Source of the DNA: Pedobacter ghigonis | GTDB taxonomy: Bacteria; Bacteroidota; Bacteroidia; Sphingobacteriales; Sphingobacteriaceae | Direction: 5' to 3' | Assembly (NCBI RefSeq): GCF_903166585.1 | Contig: NZ_CAESCM010000007.1 | Coordinates: 186,001-250,000 of the forward strand | DNA: 64,000 nt | Shown: piece after piece, positions 1 to 7,800 of the stretch | How the letters are laid out: each line of letters starts with the position of its first letter | How positions within the stretch are numbered: position 1 is the stretch's first letter | Position numbers and translations under genes: made by a program | Notes under the pieces: generated by a model | What the model saw: the letters and a program-made list of their open reading frames with translations, nothing else | Database searches by the model: none | Told to the model about the DNA's origin: nothing

Positions 1-2887
1 ACATAGGGGTATTATTAGGGAAATGGGTGGTATCGAAAAATTCACCGTTGGCATCTAAAAATGTACCGAACCACATTTTAGTGTTTTTAATGGTATGCAC
101 TGTTTTCTCACAAACGTAATTCCCCACCATCCTGATGGTTTTACCTAAATGTTTATGCAAATCGGCAGCCATTACATCGCCACGGTAGCTGGTTTTCAGG
201 AAATCGAACATTTTATAATTCAACGGAAAACCAAGCAATTCTAATTCTGTATAGGCATTTTCGAGCTCCGAATCTACCAGCTCAGGCAGCTGATAGGTTT
301 TATAATTGAGCTTAAAAAGTTCAGCAGCGTTTACTTTCTTTTGTTTATAGCCGAGGTAGTTATGTACATCCCAAAGCAGGGTTTTACGGTCTTTACCGGT
401 AAAGCGCAAACTCCCCAAACGGATTAAAATAATGGCTTGTTCTAACGAAATATTGGTTCGTTTTACAAAATCTTCCAGATCGATATAGAGCCCATTGGCC
501 CTGCGCTCGGCAGGAATGATCTTTATATTCTTCTCTTCCAAGCCCTGCACTCCAATAAAGCCCAGATAAGCATCTTCGCCTTGTATATTCACCACTTCAT
601 CGCTATGGTTTACGCACGGTAAATGTACCTGTGCACCGGTTTTTTGCAACTCGTTAACGTACACCCAGCGACTATAAAAACCACCATAATTATTGAGCAC
701 GGCAACCATAAATTCCATAGGGTAATACGTTTTAAGGTAAAGACTTTGATAGCTTTCTACAGCAAAGGAAGCCGAGTGCGCCTTCGAAAAGCTGTAACCT
801 GCAAAAGAGGAAATCTGCCGCCACACTTCGTTAACCAGTTCTTCCGGATGGCCCTGGTGCCGGGCCGAAACCTTAAATTTGTTTACCAGTTCATCAAAAG
901 CCAGTTTCGACCTATATTTGCCGCTCATGGCCTTGCGCAGCACATCAGCATCGGCCAGATCGAGGCCGGCAAAGTAATGGCACACTTTAATTACATCTTC
1001 CTGGTAAACCATTACGCCGTAAGTTTCGGCCAGTTGCTGCTTCATTACTTCGCAAAGGTAAACCACCTTATCTGGCGCGTGGTAGCGCTCTATATACGAT
1101 TTCATCATGCCCGAACTAGCTACCCCCGGACGGATAATGGAACTGGCTGCTACCAGCGTAAGGTAATTATCGCACTTTAGTTTTTTGAGAAGCTGCCGCA
1201 TCGCGGGCGATTCGATATAAAAACAGCCTATGGGCTGCCCTTCTTTTAAGATTCCGTTTAATTTGGCATCGTTCTTAAAAACCGGAAAATTGTGTATATC
1301 GATCGGCTTCCCCTTGTTTTTTTGAATCAGCTGCACGGCTTCACGAATGTGACCAATACCCCGCTGACTCAGAATATCAAATTTCTCGTACCCGATTGCT
1401 TCGGCTTCGTACATATCCCACTGCACTGTAGGGAAACCTTTGGGCGGCATATCCAATGCAGTATAATAGGTAATCGGCTCTTCTGAAATCAAAATCCCCC
1501 CGGCATGGATAGAACGCTGGTTCGGCATATTTTTCATGTAATGGTGTACAGCCAGTAACTTTTGATAAGTGCTGTTCTGCAGGTTTTCCCTTTCTTTGGT
1601 CGGATCGGTAAAACTGTCGATCTCTTCTTTGGGCAAGCCCATTACCTTACCAATTTCGCGAATAATTGCACGGTCTTTAAAGGTGCTCATGGTGCCCAAA
1701 AAAGCCACATGCCATTTGGGATAACGTTCAAAAATATAGCGCTGTATGGTTTCGCGTTCATCCCATGAAAAATCGATATCAAAATCAGGCGGACTGGTCC
1801 GTTTTTCGTGTAGGAAACGTTCGAAATAAAGATCAAGATCAATGGGATCTACATCGGTAATGCGCAGGCAGTAAGCCACAATGCTGTTGGCACCCGAACC
1901 ACGGCCCACATGATAAAAGCCACAGGTGTTCATGGCATAATCCACGATATCGTGGGTGATGAGGAAATAGGCACAGAAGTTTTTAAGTTCAATAATCCGC
2001 AGCTCTTTTTCCAAGCGCGCAGTAGCTTCTGCATTATTTTCGCCATAACGGTACTTAAGCCCGGCTTCGGCCAGTTCGCGCAGCATCTTCTTATCGCCGG
2101 CTAAATCGCCGGTATAATAGAATTTATTTTTTGATAAAGGAACAGGGCTATTTTCGAAATAAATACTCAAATCGCAACTGTTTAGTAATTGCTGGGTATT
2201 TTGAACAATGAAAGGATACTGCTCAAACTGCCGGGTAAGATCGGCTTCGGGCATCAAAAACTCGCCGGGGTCGCATTTTTGCTCGTCGGGCACCTTACTT
2301 AGCAGTGTATTCAGCTCAATGGCCCTCAAATATTCGTGCAAACGGTAGGTGATTTTATTGGTTACGGTAACCGGATGCCATACCACCAGCTTCTCTTTCT
2401 GCCTTAGCAGCGGATGCTTGTATAAAAAATTAAGCTGTCTGCCCTGTATACCTACAAATTCATTTTCTTTGAGCACCCGGTTAAATGATTTCTGAAAAGG
2501 ATAAATGAGGTATACATTTTCCATTTCGGGCGGGGTTTCGGGCAGGGCAATATTGTTGATGTTGTGGTGGCTCAAAAACTCATTCAACTCGCGCATGCCT
2601 TCTTTATTTTTCGCTATGCCCACGTACAGCAGCTTGTTATCAAGCCTAAACTCAATACCTGCCCCCGGCTTAATCTGATAGGGAATATTGCCTTTATGTA
2701 TTTCGTCGGCCTCTTTGGCAATGCCCTGTTTGTAGCACTCGCGGATAAATTCTACAGCACCTGTTGAGTTGTTGATATCGGTAAGCACCATCTGGTGGAT
2801 ACCCAGGCTACGTGCAACGGCAATCAGCTGTTCGATACTCAGCGTACCATATTTAAGGCTATATGAGGAATGTACATTTAAAAACAT
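1..2887 (-). CDS. dnaE: DNA polymerase III alpha subunit, second DnaE-like copy (partial, 3' end outside window)
   Basis: This is a C-family replicative-type DNA polymerase catalytic subunit. The frame is open from an ATG at 2887 to the window edge (962 residues seen, C-terminus missing). It begins MFLNVHSSYSLKYGTLS, a PHP-domain start typical of the second, shorter Bacteroidota DnaE. The palm motif PDFDID is present, with aspartates at residues 368, 370 and 372, so the polymerase site looks intact. The start lies one base after the dinB stop, so the two genes are almost certainly co-transcribed and translationally coupled. That pairing suggests damage-tolerant synthesis, in the manner of DnaE2/ImuC, rather than the main replicase. 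This role is an inference from context. The assignment as a DnaE family member is firm; which paralogue it is remains less sure. Confidence 0.92.
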   Translation of the reverse strand, partial: MFLNVHSSYSLKYGTLSIEQLIAVARSLGIHQMVLTDINNSTGAVEFIRECYKQGIAKEADEIHKGNIPYQIKPGAGIEFRLDNKLLYVGIAKNKEGMRELNEFLSHHNINNIALPETPPEMENVYLIYPFQKSFNRVLKENEFVGIQGRQLNFLYKHPLLRQKEKLVVWHPVTVTNKITYRLHEYLRAIELNTLLSKVPDEQKCDPGEFLMPEADLTRQFEQYPFIVQNTQQLLNSCDLSIYFENSPVPLSKNKFYYTGDLAGDKKMLRELAEAGLKYRYGENNAEATARLEKELRIIELKNFCAYFLITHDIVDYAMNTCGFYHVGRGSGANSIVAYCLRITDVDPIDLDLYFERFLHEKRTSPPDFDIDFSWDERETIQRYIFERYPKWHVAFLGTMSTFKDRAIIREIGKVMGLPKEEIDSFTDPTKERENLQNSTYQKLLAVHHYMKNMPNQRSIHAGGILISEEPITYYTALDMPPKGFPTVQWDMYEAEAIGYEKFDILSQRGIGHIREAVQLIQKNKGKPIDIHNFPVFKNDAKLNGILKEGQPIGCFYIESPAMRQLLKKLKCDNYLTLVAASSIIRPGVASSGMMKSYIERYHAPDKVVYLCEVMKQQLAETYGVMVYQEDVIKVCHYFAGLDLADADVLRKAMSGKYRSKLAFDELVNKFKVSARHQGHPEELVNEVWRQISSFAGYSFSKAHSASFAVESYQSLYLKTYYPMEFMVAVLNNYGGFYSRWVYVNELQKTGAQVHLPCVNHSDEVVNIQGEDAYLGFIGVQGLEEKNIKIIPAERRANGLYIDLEDFVKRTNISLEQAIILIRLGSLRFTGKDRKTLLWDVHNYLGYKQKKVNAAELFKLNYKTYQLPELVDSELENAYTELELLGFPLNYKMFDFLKTSYRGDVMAADLHKHLGKTIRMVGNYVCEKTVHTIKNTKMWFGTFLDANGEFFDTTHFPNNTPM

Positions 2888-2888
2888 G

Positions 2889-4199
2889 CTAATCGTACAA
2901 TTTGCTTCCGGTAGTTCCTTTTTCGCTCATAAAACTTCTGATTTTTGAACGTTTCTTTACTTCCTGTTCTTCTTCAGCAGTATTTTCGATTTGTACTTTC
3001 TTTTTACGGGGATTGTATTTTATTATTTTCCCTTTTTCATCGCGGGGTGGCTGGGTAACAATACAGGCTTTTACCACCGCCTCAGCCCCATAACTATTGC
3101 GTACCTTATCCATGGCCTGATAGAGGCTATATTCTTCTTCGGCGATGTTATATAAGCCCATTTGTTCGTAACCACTTACCAGGTGCGAAAGTTTAACGCC
3201 AACCAGGCGCAGCAACATCCTTTTGGCATAAACTTTTTCGAAAAGGCTATGGGCTTTACTAATCAGGAAAGAATCGAGCGAGGTATAGGGAATCCGTTCC
3301 TGCTGGGTAACTGTTTCGAAATTGGTATAACGCACCGTTACGGTAATACAGGCGGTAAGCTTTTTCTGGTTGCGCAGCTGAAAGGTTAATCCGGTTACCA
3401 TACCCGTAATAATGGCTTTTAGTTTAGCCATATCCATGGTATCGCTTTCGAAAGTAGCCTGTGTGCCGATCGATTTCCTTTCGCGGTAAGGTACTACGGG
3501 AGCCAGGTCGATGCCATTTGCTTTTTGCCACAAACTTAGCCCGTGCTGACCCAGTATTTTAAACATAAGCTGTTGCGGAATTTGTGTAAGGGTAAGGATT
3601 TGCCGCACCCCCATTTCGCTGAGTTTTTTATAGGTGGCATGCCCAATGCCCGGAATTTTATGGATGGCCAGCGGATCGAGAAAAGGCCTTAACTCGGGAA
3701 AAGTAACCTGCCGTTCGCCATCTGGTTTCGACTCGTTGGTGGCAATTTTAGCCACTGTTTTGTTAACAGATAAACCAAAGGAAATGGGCAGCCTCATTTC
3801 TCTTATAATGGTTTGCCTGAGTTCGGAAGCAAATTTCATACAGCCAAAAAAGCGGTCCATGCCCGTCATATCGATATAATGCTCGTCGATACTGGCCTTT
3901 TCGAAAAGCGGTACTTTATCGGCAATGATTTCGGTAATCTCGTGCGAGGCCTGTGAGTATTCTTCCATATCTCCCCTTAAAAAAATAGCCTGTGGACAAA
4001 GCAGTTTTGCCGTTCGGCCAGGCATTGCAGAATGAATACCGTATTGCCGCGCTTCGTAACTGCATGAAGCTACCACGCCCCTATCGCCGCCCCCACCAAT
4101 AATAACAGGTTTACCCAATAGTTTTGGGTTTTTTCTAATTTCGACCGACACAAAAAATGCATCTTGATCCATATGAATAATCTGCCTTTCTTTTTCCAT
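2889..4199 (-). CDS. dinB: DNA polymerase IV (Y-family translesion polymerase)
   Basis: This 436-residue Y-family polymerase should copy past damaged template bases. The catalytic carboxylates are visible: Asp11 in HMDQDAFF, and Asp105-Glu106 in SIDEHYID. Phe16 sits at the steric-gate position. Helix-hairpin-helix residues (KIPGIGHATYKKL) and a little-finger domain follow. Because the active site is intact, this is a working Pol IV type and not the catalytically dead ImuB type. The tail beyond about residue 385 is rich in Lys, Arg and Glu, and I see no clear clamp-binding motif there. It is the first gene of a two-gene unit with the DnaE-like polymerase. The ATG at 4199 is supported by the conserved N-terminus starting immediately after it. 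Confidence 0.95.
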   Translation of the reverse strand: MEKERQIIHMDQDAFFVSVEIRKNPKLLGKPVIIGGGGDRGVVASCSYEARQYGIHSAMPGRTAKLLCPQAIFLRGDMEEYSQASHEITEIIADKVPLFEKASIDEHYIDMTGMDRFFGCMKFASELRQTIIREMRLPISFGLSVNKTVAKIATNESKPDGERQVTFPELRPFLDPLAIHKIPGIGHATYKKLSEMGVRQILTLTQIPQQLMFKILGQHGLSLWQKANGIDLAPVVPYRERKSIGTQATFESDTMDMAKLKAIITGMVTGLTFQLRNQKKLTACITVTVRYTNFETVTQQERIPYTSLDSFLISKAHSLFEKVYAKRMLLRLVGVKLSHLVSGYEQMGLYNIAEEEYSLYQAMDKVRNSYGAEAVVKACIVTQPPRDEKGKIIKYNPRKKKVQIENTAEEEQEVKKRSKIRSFMSEKGTTGSKLYD

Positions 4200-4224
4200 T
4201 GCTATAAATACTGGGATGAATAAT

Positions 4225-4232
4225 CAAAAATA
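4225..4232 (-). promoter_or_regulatory. Possible Bacteroidota -7 element upstream of dinB
   Basis: The minus strand reads TATTTTTG, which fits TANNTTTG, 26-33 bases before the dinB ATG. I do not see a clear TTTG -33 partner at the expected spacing, so this is tentative in a very A+T-rich stretch. Confidence 0.3.
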
Positions 4233-4267
4233 CTAATATTTTTAGCTTAAATAAAAATATAGATCAG

Positions 4268-4282
4268 TTTGTTTTAAACAAA
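4268..4282. promoter_or_regulatory. Inverted repeat upstream of dinB-dnaE (possible operator)
   Basis: A perfect 7-bp inverted repeat, TTTGTTT-T-AAACAAA, lies about 70 bases upstream of dinB. Position and symmetry would suit a repressor or damage-response site, but low sequence complexity makes chance occurrence possible. Confidence 0.25.
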
Positions 4283-4431
4283 ACACTAACAATTTTAGCT
4301 TTTTTTTTATTAGTGATTATTGTAACATATAACCAAATATTTTTTTTCACCAGATATGACATTTAAGGGCAATAGACCAGTTATCGGATCAGCAGGGTGG
4401 CAACGTAACCTCGTGGTGGCGCAGGAAGGGC

Positions 4432-4462
4432 AAAAAAATGCCCCCGATTTACACCGGGGGCA
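4432..4462 (-). terminator. Rho-independent terminator after the OmpA-family gene
   Basis: An 8-bp stem (TGCCCCCG at 4439-4446 pairing with 4455-4462) with an 8-base loop is followed on the minus strand by seven T residues (4432-4438). It lies 34 bases past the stop of the OmpA-family gene and closes cassette A. A second A-run on the other side could make it work in both directions. Confidence 0.85.
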
Positions 4463-4495
4463 AAAAAATAAATATATTGTTAACCTTGGTTATAC

Positions 4496-6457
4496 TTATT
4501 GCTTCACAATTTTAAACTCTGTTCTTCGGTTAAGCTGGTGCTCCTCTTCAGTACAGTTTACGCCGTTGGCACATTTATTTAGCAGTTGTGTTTCGCCGTA
4601 ACCTTTAGCGGTAATGCGGTTTTTATTGATACCTCTCGAAATTATGTACTGCACGGCAGATTCGGCCCGTTTTTGTGATAAATCGAGGTTATAATTGTCT
4701 TTACCCCTGCTATCGGTATGCGAACCTAACTCAATCCAGATGGTTGGATTATCAGTCATAATTTTCACCAGTTTATCTAACTCTACTGCGGCATCGGCAC
4801 GGATGTTCCATTTATCGAAATCGTAGTAAATATTTTCGATGCGGATGGCTTTGTTAATGACCACAGCTTCGAGGTACAAATCTTCTTTTAACACGGCAGA
4901 AGTGGTTAAACCGATAGTTGCCAGATTTTCTACATCAGCCCTGTAATTTGTTTTTTCGGCCGAAACATTATATTCTGATTCTTTGGCCAGATTAAATTTA
5001 TAAGCACCGTTCTCGTCGCTCTCTGTTTTTAAAATGCCACCATTTACCTTGGCTAAGGTAACCAATGCACCTGCAAGCGGCTGTTTACTTTCTTTATCGA
5101 AAACACGACCTTCAAGTTTGAAGGCTAAAATCATTTTCTGATCGATGCTGTAAATATCATCACTACCCAAACCACCCTCACGGTTAGAAGAAAGGTAAAC
5201 AATACCACCCTTTTCGTTTAAGCTAAAACCAAAGTCATCCTGCGGGGAATTGAAGGGATAACCCATATTTTCAATCTGACCGATTTCGCCGCCAGATTTC
5301 AAAGCCCTGAACACATCCAATCCGCCCATTCCGGTACGGCCGTCGCTCGAGAAATAGAAATTATCTTTTGCATCAAAAACCGGACTGCGCTCATTACCTT
5401 CGGTATTTACCTGCCTTAGGTTAATTGGCTTTCCCCATTCACCGGCATCGGTTTTTAAACACACATAAATATCTGTCCCACCCGATCCGCCAGGCATATT
5501 GGAAACAAAGTAGAGGCTATCGCCATCGGTGGTAATAAAAGGATCGCCAACCGAATATTGGTTTACGTTATTATAGGCAAAAGATACTGGTTTACCCCAG
5601 GTGCCATCGGCAGCTTTGGTGCAGCTAAAAATCTCAACATTAACTGTTGTAGGCTGTTTCTTTAAACGCTCCAATTCATCGCTAATACGGGTTAAGGTAA
5701 AATACATGATTTTACCATCGGCGGTAAAGCTTGCCGAGCCCACGTGGTACCTTGTTCCGGCTTTTATCGGGAACAGTTGTAAACTATCGGCCGGTGATTT
5801 TTTGATGTATAGTTTTAAATATCCGTTACCAGTCCAGCCGTAAACTTTTTTATCGGGTTCTTTGGCTCCATCGAACCTTAAAAAGGGTTTACTTTCTTGT
5901 GTTTCGAGGCGGGCATCAGACCTATCGGAAGTAAATACCACAGCCCCCTGGTAGTTAACAGCACCCCAATCTGACTGTATGCTGTTTAATGCTTTTTGAT
6001 TAACCAGTTCAATTTGTTTGGGGTTCTTTAACCATTTCAAAGCCGAATCGCAGGAAGAAATCCAAACAGCCTGCTGCTTTTCTGATACCTTCTTATTTTT
6101 ACTGATATAATCCAGGTACTGCACTTTGGCTTCACTGTACTTGGAATTATTCTGTAAAGCTTTGGCGTAACCCAAAATATTTTCGGCATTGCTGCCAGGC
6201 ATTTTCGAGGCAATGGCATACCAGCTTTCGGCTTGCTTATAGTTATAAACCAGGGCATAGGCACTGGCTAAACGTTCGGCGGTATGCAAAGTTGCTTTCT
6301 TTTTATAGGCCTGTTCGTATAAATCAATGGCTTTTCTGTAATTAAACAGCTCGTACTGTTTGTCAGCATCTTTTAAAACATACTGTGCTTTTGCTGAAAA
6401 ACTGAGGGCAAATAAACAATATGCAGAAAAACAGGTTCCCAATAAAATTTTCTTCAT
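4496..6457 (-). CDS. OmpA-family outer membrane protein with TPR, PD40 propeller and regulatory-like domains
   Basis: This 653-residue envelope protein probably links the outer membrane adhesin machinery to peptidoglycan. A signal peptide ends near residue 25 (SFSAKAQ). TPR-like helices follow (about 25-150), then WD40-like PD40 propeller repeats (about 165-435, with SDR, YFVSN, YFSSD and YLSSN strands), a carboxypeptidase-regulatory/CNA-B-like beta domain (about 447-530), and a C-terminal OmpA domain (about 541-653, with FDKWNIR, LGSHTDSRG, SQKRAESAVQYI and RRTEF). This architecture is repeatedly found next to PorP/SprF genes and T9SS adhesins in Bacteroidota. It starts 45 bases after the PorP/SprF gene and is the last gene of cassette A. 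Cassette B has no equivalent. Partnership with the adhesin is inferred from context. Confidence 0.9.
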   Translation of the reverse strand: MKKILLGTCFSAYCLFALSFSAKAQYVLKDADKQYELFNYRKAIDLYEQAYKKKATLHTAERLASAYALVYNYKQAESWYAIASKMPGSNAENILGYAKALQNNSKYSEAKVQYLDYISKNKKVSEKQQAVWISSCDSALKWLKNPKQIELVNQKALNSIQSDWGAVNYQGAVVFTSDRSDARLETQESKPFLRFDGAKEPDKKVYGWTGNGYLKLYIKKSPADSLQLFPIKAGTRYHVGSASFTADGKIMYFTLTRISDELERLKKQPTTVNVEIFSCTKAADGTWGKPVSFAYNNVNQYSVGDPFITTDGDSLYFVSNMPGGSGGTDIYVCLKTDAGEWGKPINLRQVNTEGNERSPVFDAKDNFYFSSDGRTGMGGLDVFRALKSGGEIGQIENMGYPFNSPQDDFGFSLNEKGGIVYLSSNREGGLGSDDIYSIDQKMILAFKLEGRVFDKESKQPLAGALVTLAKVNGGILKTESDENGAYKFNLAKESEYNVSAEKTNYRADVENLATIGLTTSAVLKEDLYLEAVVINKAIRIENIYYDFDKWNIRADAAVELDKLVKIMTDNPTIWIELGSHTDSRGKDNYNLDLSQKRAESAVQYIISRGINKNRITAKGYGETQLLNKCANGVNCTEEEHQLNRRTEFKIVKQ

Positions 6458-6502
6458 TATAGCGTTTGGTTAATTTGGTCAAAAATATAAAATATGCTTC
6501 AC

Positions 6503-7474
6503 TTAAAACACCCTTGGGGTTGCCAATCTGATGTTTTGTCTGAGAAATGAATAAGCAATCGAAATCTCGTGGGTACCACTGCTATAGCCCTGCAGGGGTC
6601 CGATTGAGAAATCGTATCCATAACCTATCCTGATTTTTTCGGAAGGAAAGATCTGTATTGCCGCAACAGCAGAGTTACGTGGTGTAAGGTCTTTCTGCAG
6701 ATAACTTTTATCATACAGTTTTACTCCTGTACGGTAAGAACCACCTATCCAGATAAAATCTTTGATCATTAAAAATGCATTTAAGTCTAAGCTGGTTGGC
6801 CCGCCCCGATCGTCTTTCAGCAAAAATGATGGCTTAAGCTGAAAATTTTCTGAAAGTGGAAACAGTGCGCCTGCGGTTAAATAGTAATGCGGTTTGGGTT
6901 GCGGAATAAATGCATAACGATCAATGTCGATGTAAGTCGCAATCAGGTTATCGACCGAGAAGCCTGCATAGTATTTATCGTTGGCAAAATATACCCCTGC
7001 CCTGGCATCGGGCACAATGGTGCTCTGCATGCCTACCGGTTGGTTAGGCTCCGGATTGTTGGGATTAAGCATTGAACCATCAATCCCCAACTGTACCATA
7101 CCTACACCTAAGCCCAGTGCCAGCCTCGAACTGCCATCATCGTTTAGCCTGATGCGGTAAGCATAGTTACCATAAATGCTCAGGTTATTTTGCGCGCCCA
7201 GTTTATCGCTGGCTACCTGCAGGGCCAAACCCACATTACCACTGTTGGCAATGGCATCGACTGCCAGCGACATGCTTCTTGGTGCACCGGTAATTCCCGT
7301 CCACTGGCTACGGTAAAAGGTGTGTACGTTTAACACTTCTTTATAACCTGCATAGGCCGGATTGATGTAAATGCCGTTGAACATGTATTGGCTGTACTGG
7401 GCATCCTGCTGTGCAGATGCTGCCCCCGAAAGCAACATGAACGCACCTGCTATTATCCAAATTAATTTCTTCAT
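6503..7474 (-). CDS. PorP/SprF family T9SS-associated outer membrane protein (cassette A)
   Basis: This 323-residue outer membrane beta-barrel belongs to the PorP/SprF family, whose members work with T9SS and with giant type B adhesins; in Flavobacterium johnsoniae SprF is required for surface display of SprB. The signal peptide ends at ASAQ, followed by the family hallmark QDAQYSQYMFN and NPAYAG. The gene follows adhesin A by 59 bases, and a perfect 15-bp hairpin fills most of that gap. The mature protein differs from the cassette B copy at only six residues, while the signal peptides differ freely, which points to gene conversion or strong selection on the barrel. Confidence 0.93.
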   Translation of the reverse strand: MKKLIWIIAGAFMLLSGAASAQQDAQYSQYMFNGIYINPAYAGYKEVLNVHTFYRSQWTGITGAPRSMSLAVDAIANSGNVGLALQVASDKLGAQNNLSIYGNYAYRIRLNDDGSSRLALGLGVGMVQLGIDGSMLNPNNPEPNQPVGMQSTIVPDARAGVYFANDKYYAGFSVDNLIATYIDIDRYAFIPQPKPHYYLTAGALFPLSENFQLKPSFLLKDDRGGPTSLDLNAFLMIKDFIWIGGSYRTGVKLYDKSYLQKDLTPRNSAVAAIQIFPSEKIRIGYGYDFSIGPLQGYSSGTHEISIAYSFLRQNIRLATPRVF

Positions 7475-7490
7475 CGTCTTAATATCTTAA

Positions 7491-7522
7491 AGTAGGGTCT
7501 GGTTTAAAAACCAGACCCTACT
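7491..7522 (-). promoter_or_regulatory. Perfect 15-bp intercistronic hairpin between adhesin A and its SprF gene
   Basis: AGTAGGGTCTGGTTT (7491-7505) pairs perfectly with 7508-7522 around a 2-base loop. On the minus strand it lies 11 bases after the adhesin stop and 16 bases before the SprF ATG. It is followed by TTTAAGATATT and not a long T-run, so attenuation, RNA processing or 3'-end protection are all possible. Cassette B has only 12 bases at this junction and no hairpin. Confidence 0.7.
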
Positions 7523-7533
7523 AAGCCTCTTAT

Positions 7534-7800
7534 CTATTTTTTAAACGCCCGGATTAATGTAATATAACCTTTAAATACTTCGTACTGATCGCTGCCTGCT
7601 TTTTTAACACGCAACAGGTAGTAATAAGTACCTTCGTTTAATCCCTCTCCTGTCCAGTTGTTCTGGTAACCTTTAGCCCGGAACACCTCGTTACCCCATC
7701 TGTTTACAATGGTAAGTTCGTTGGTCTGGTACTGGTTGATACCCAAAATTTCGAAGGTATCGTTAATACCATCGCCGTTTGGCGTAAACAGGTTCGGAAT
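7534..7800 (-). other. T9SS type B C-terminal sorting domain of adhesin A
   Basis: About 89 residues starting at [18 protein letters not shown] and ending at LIRAFKK match the gliding-motility-associated type B CTD, which directs export by T9SS with a PorP/SprF partner. It is nearly identical to the end of adhesin B. Confidence 0.92.
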
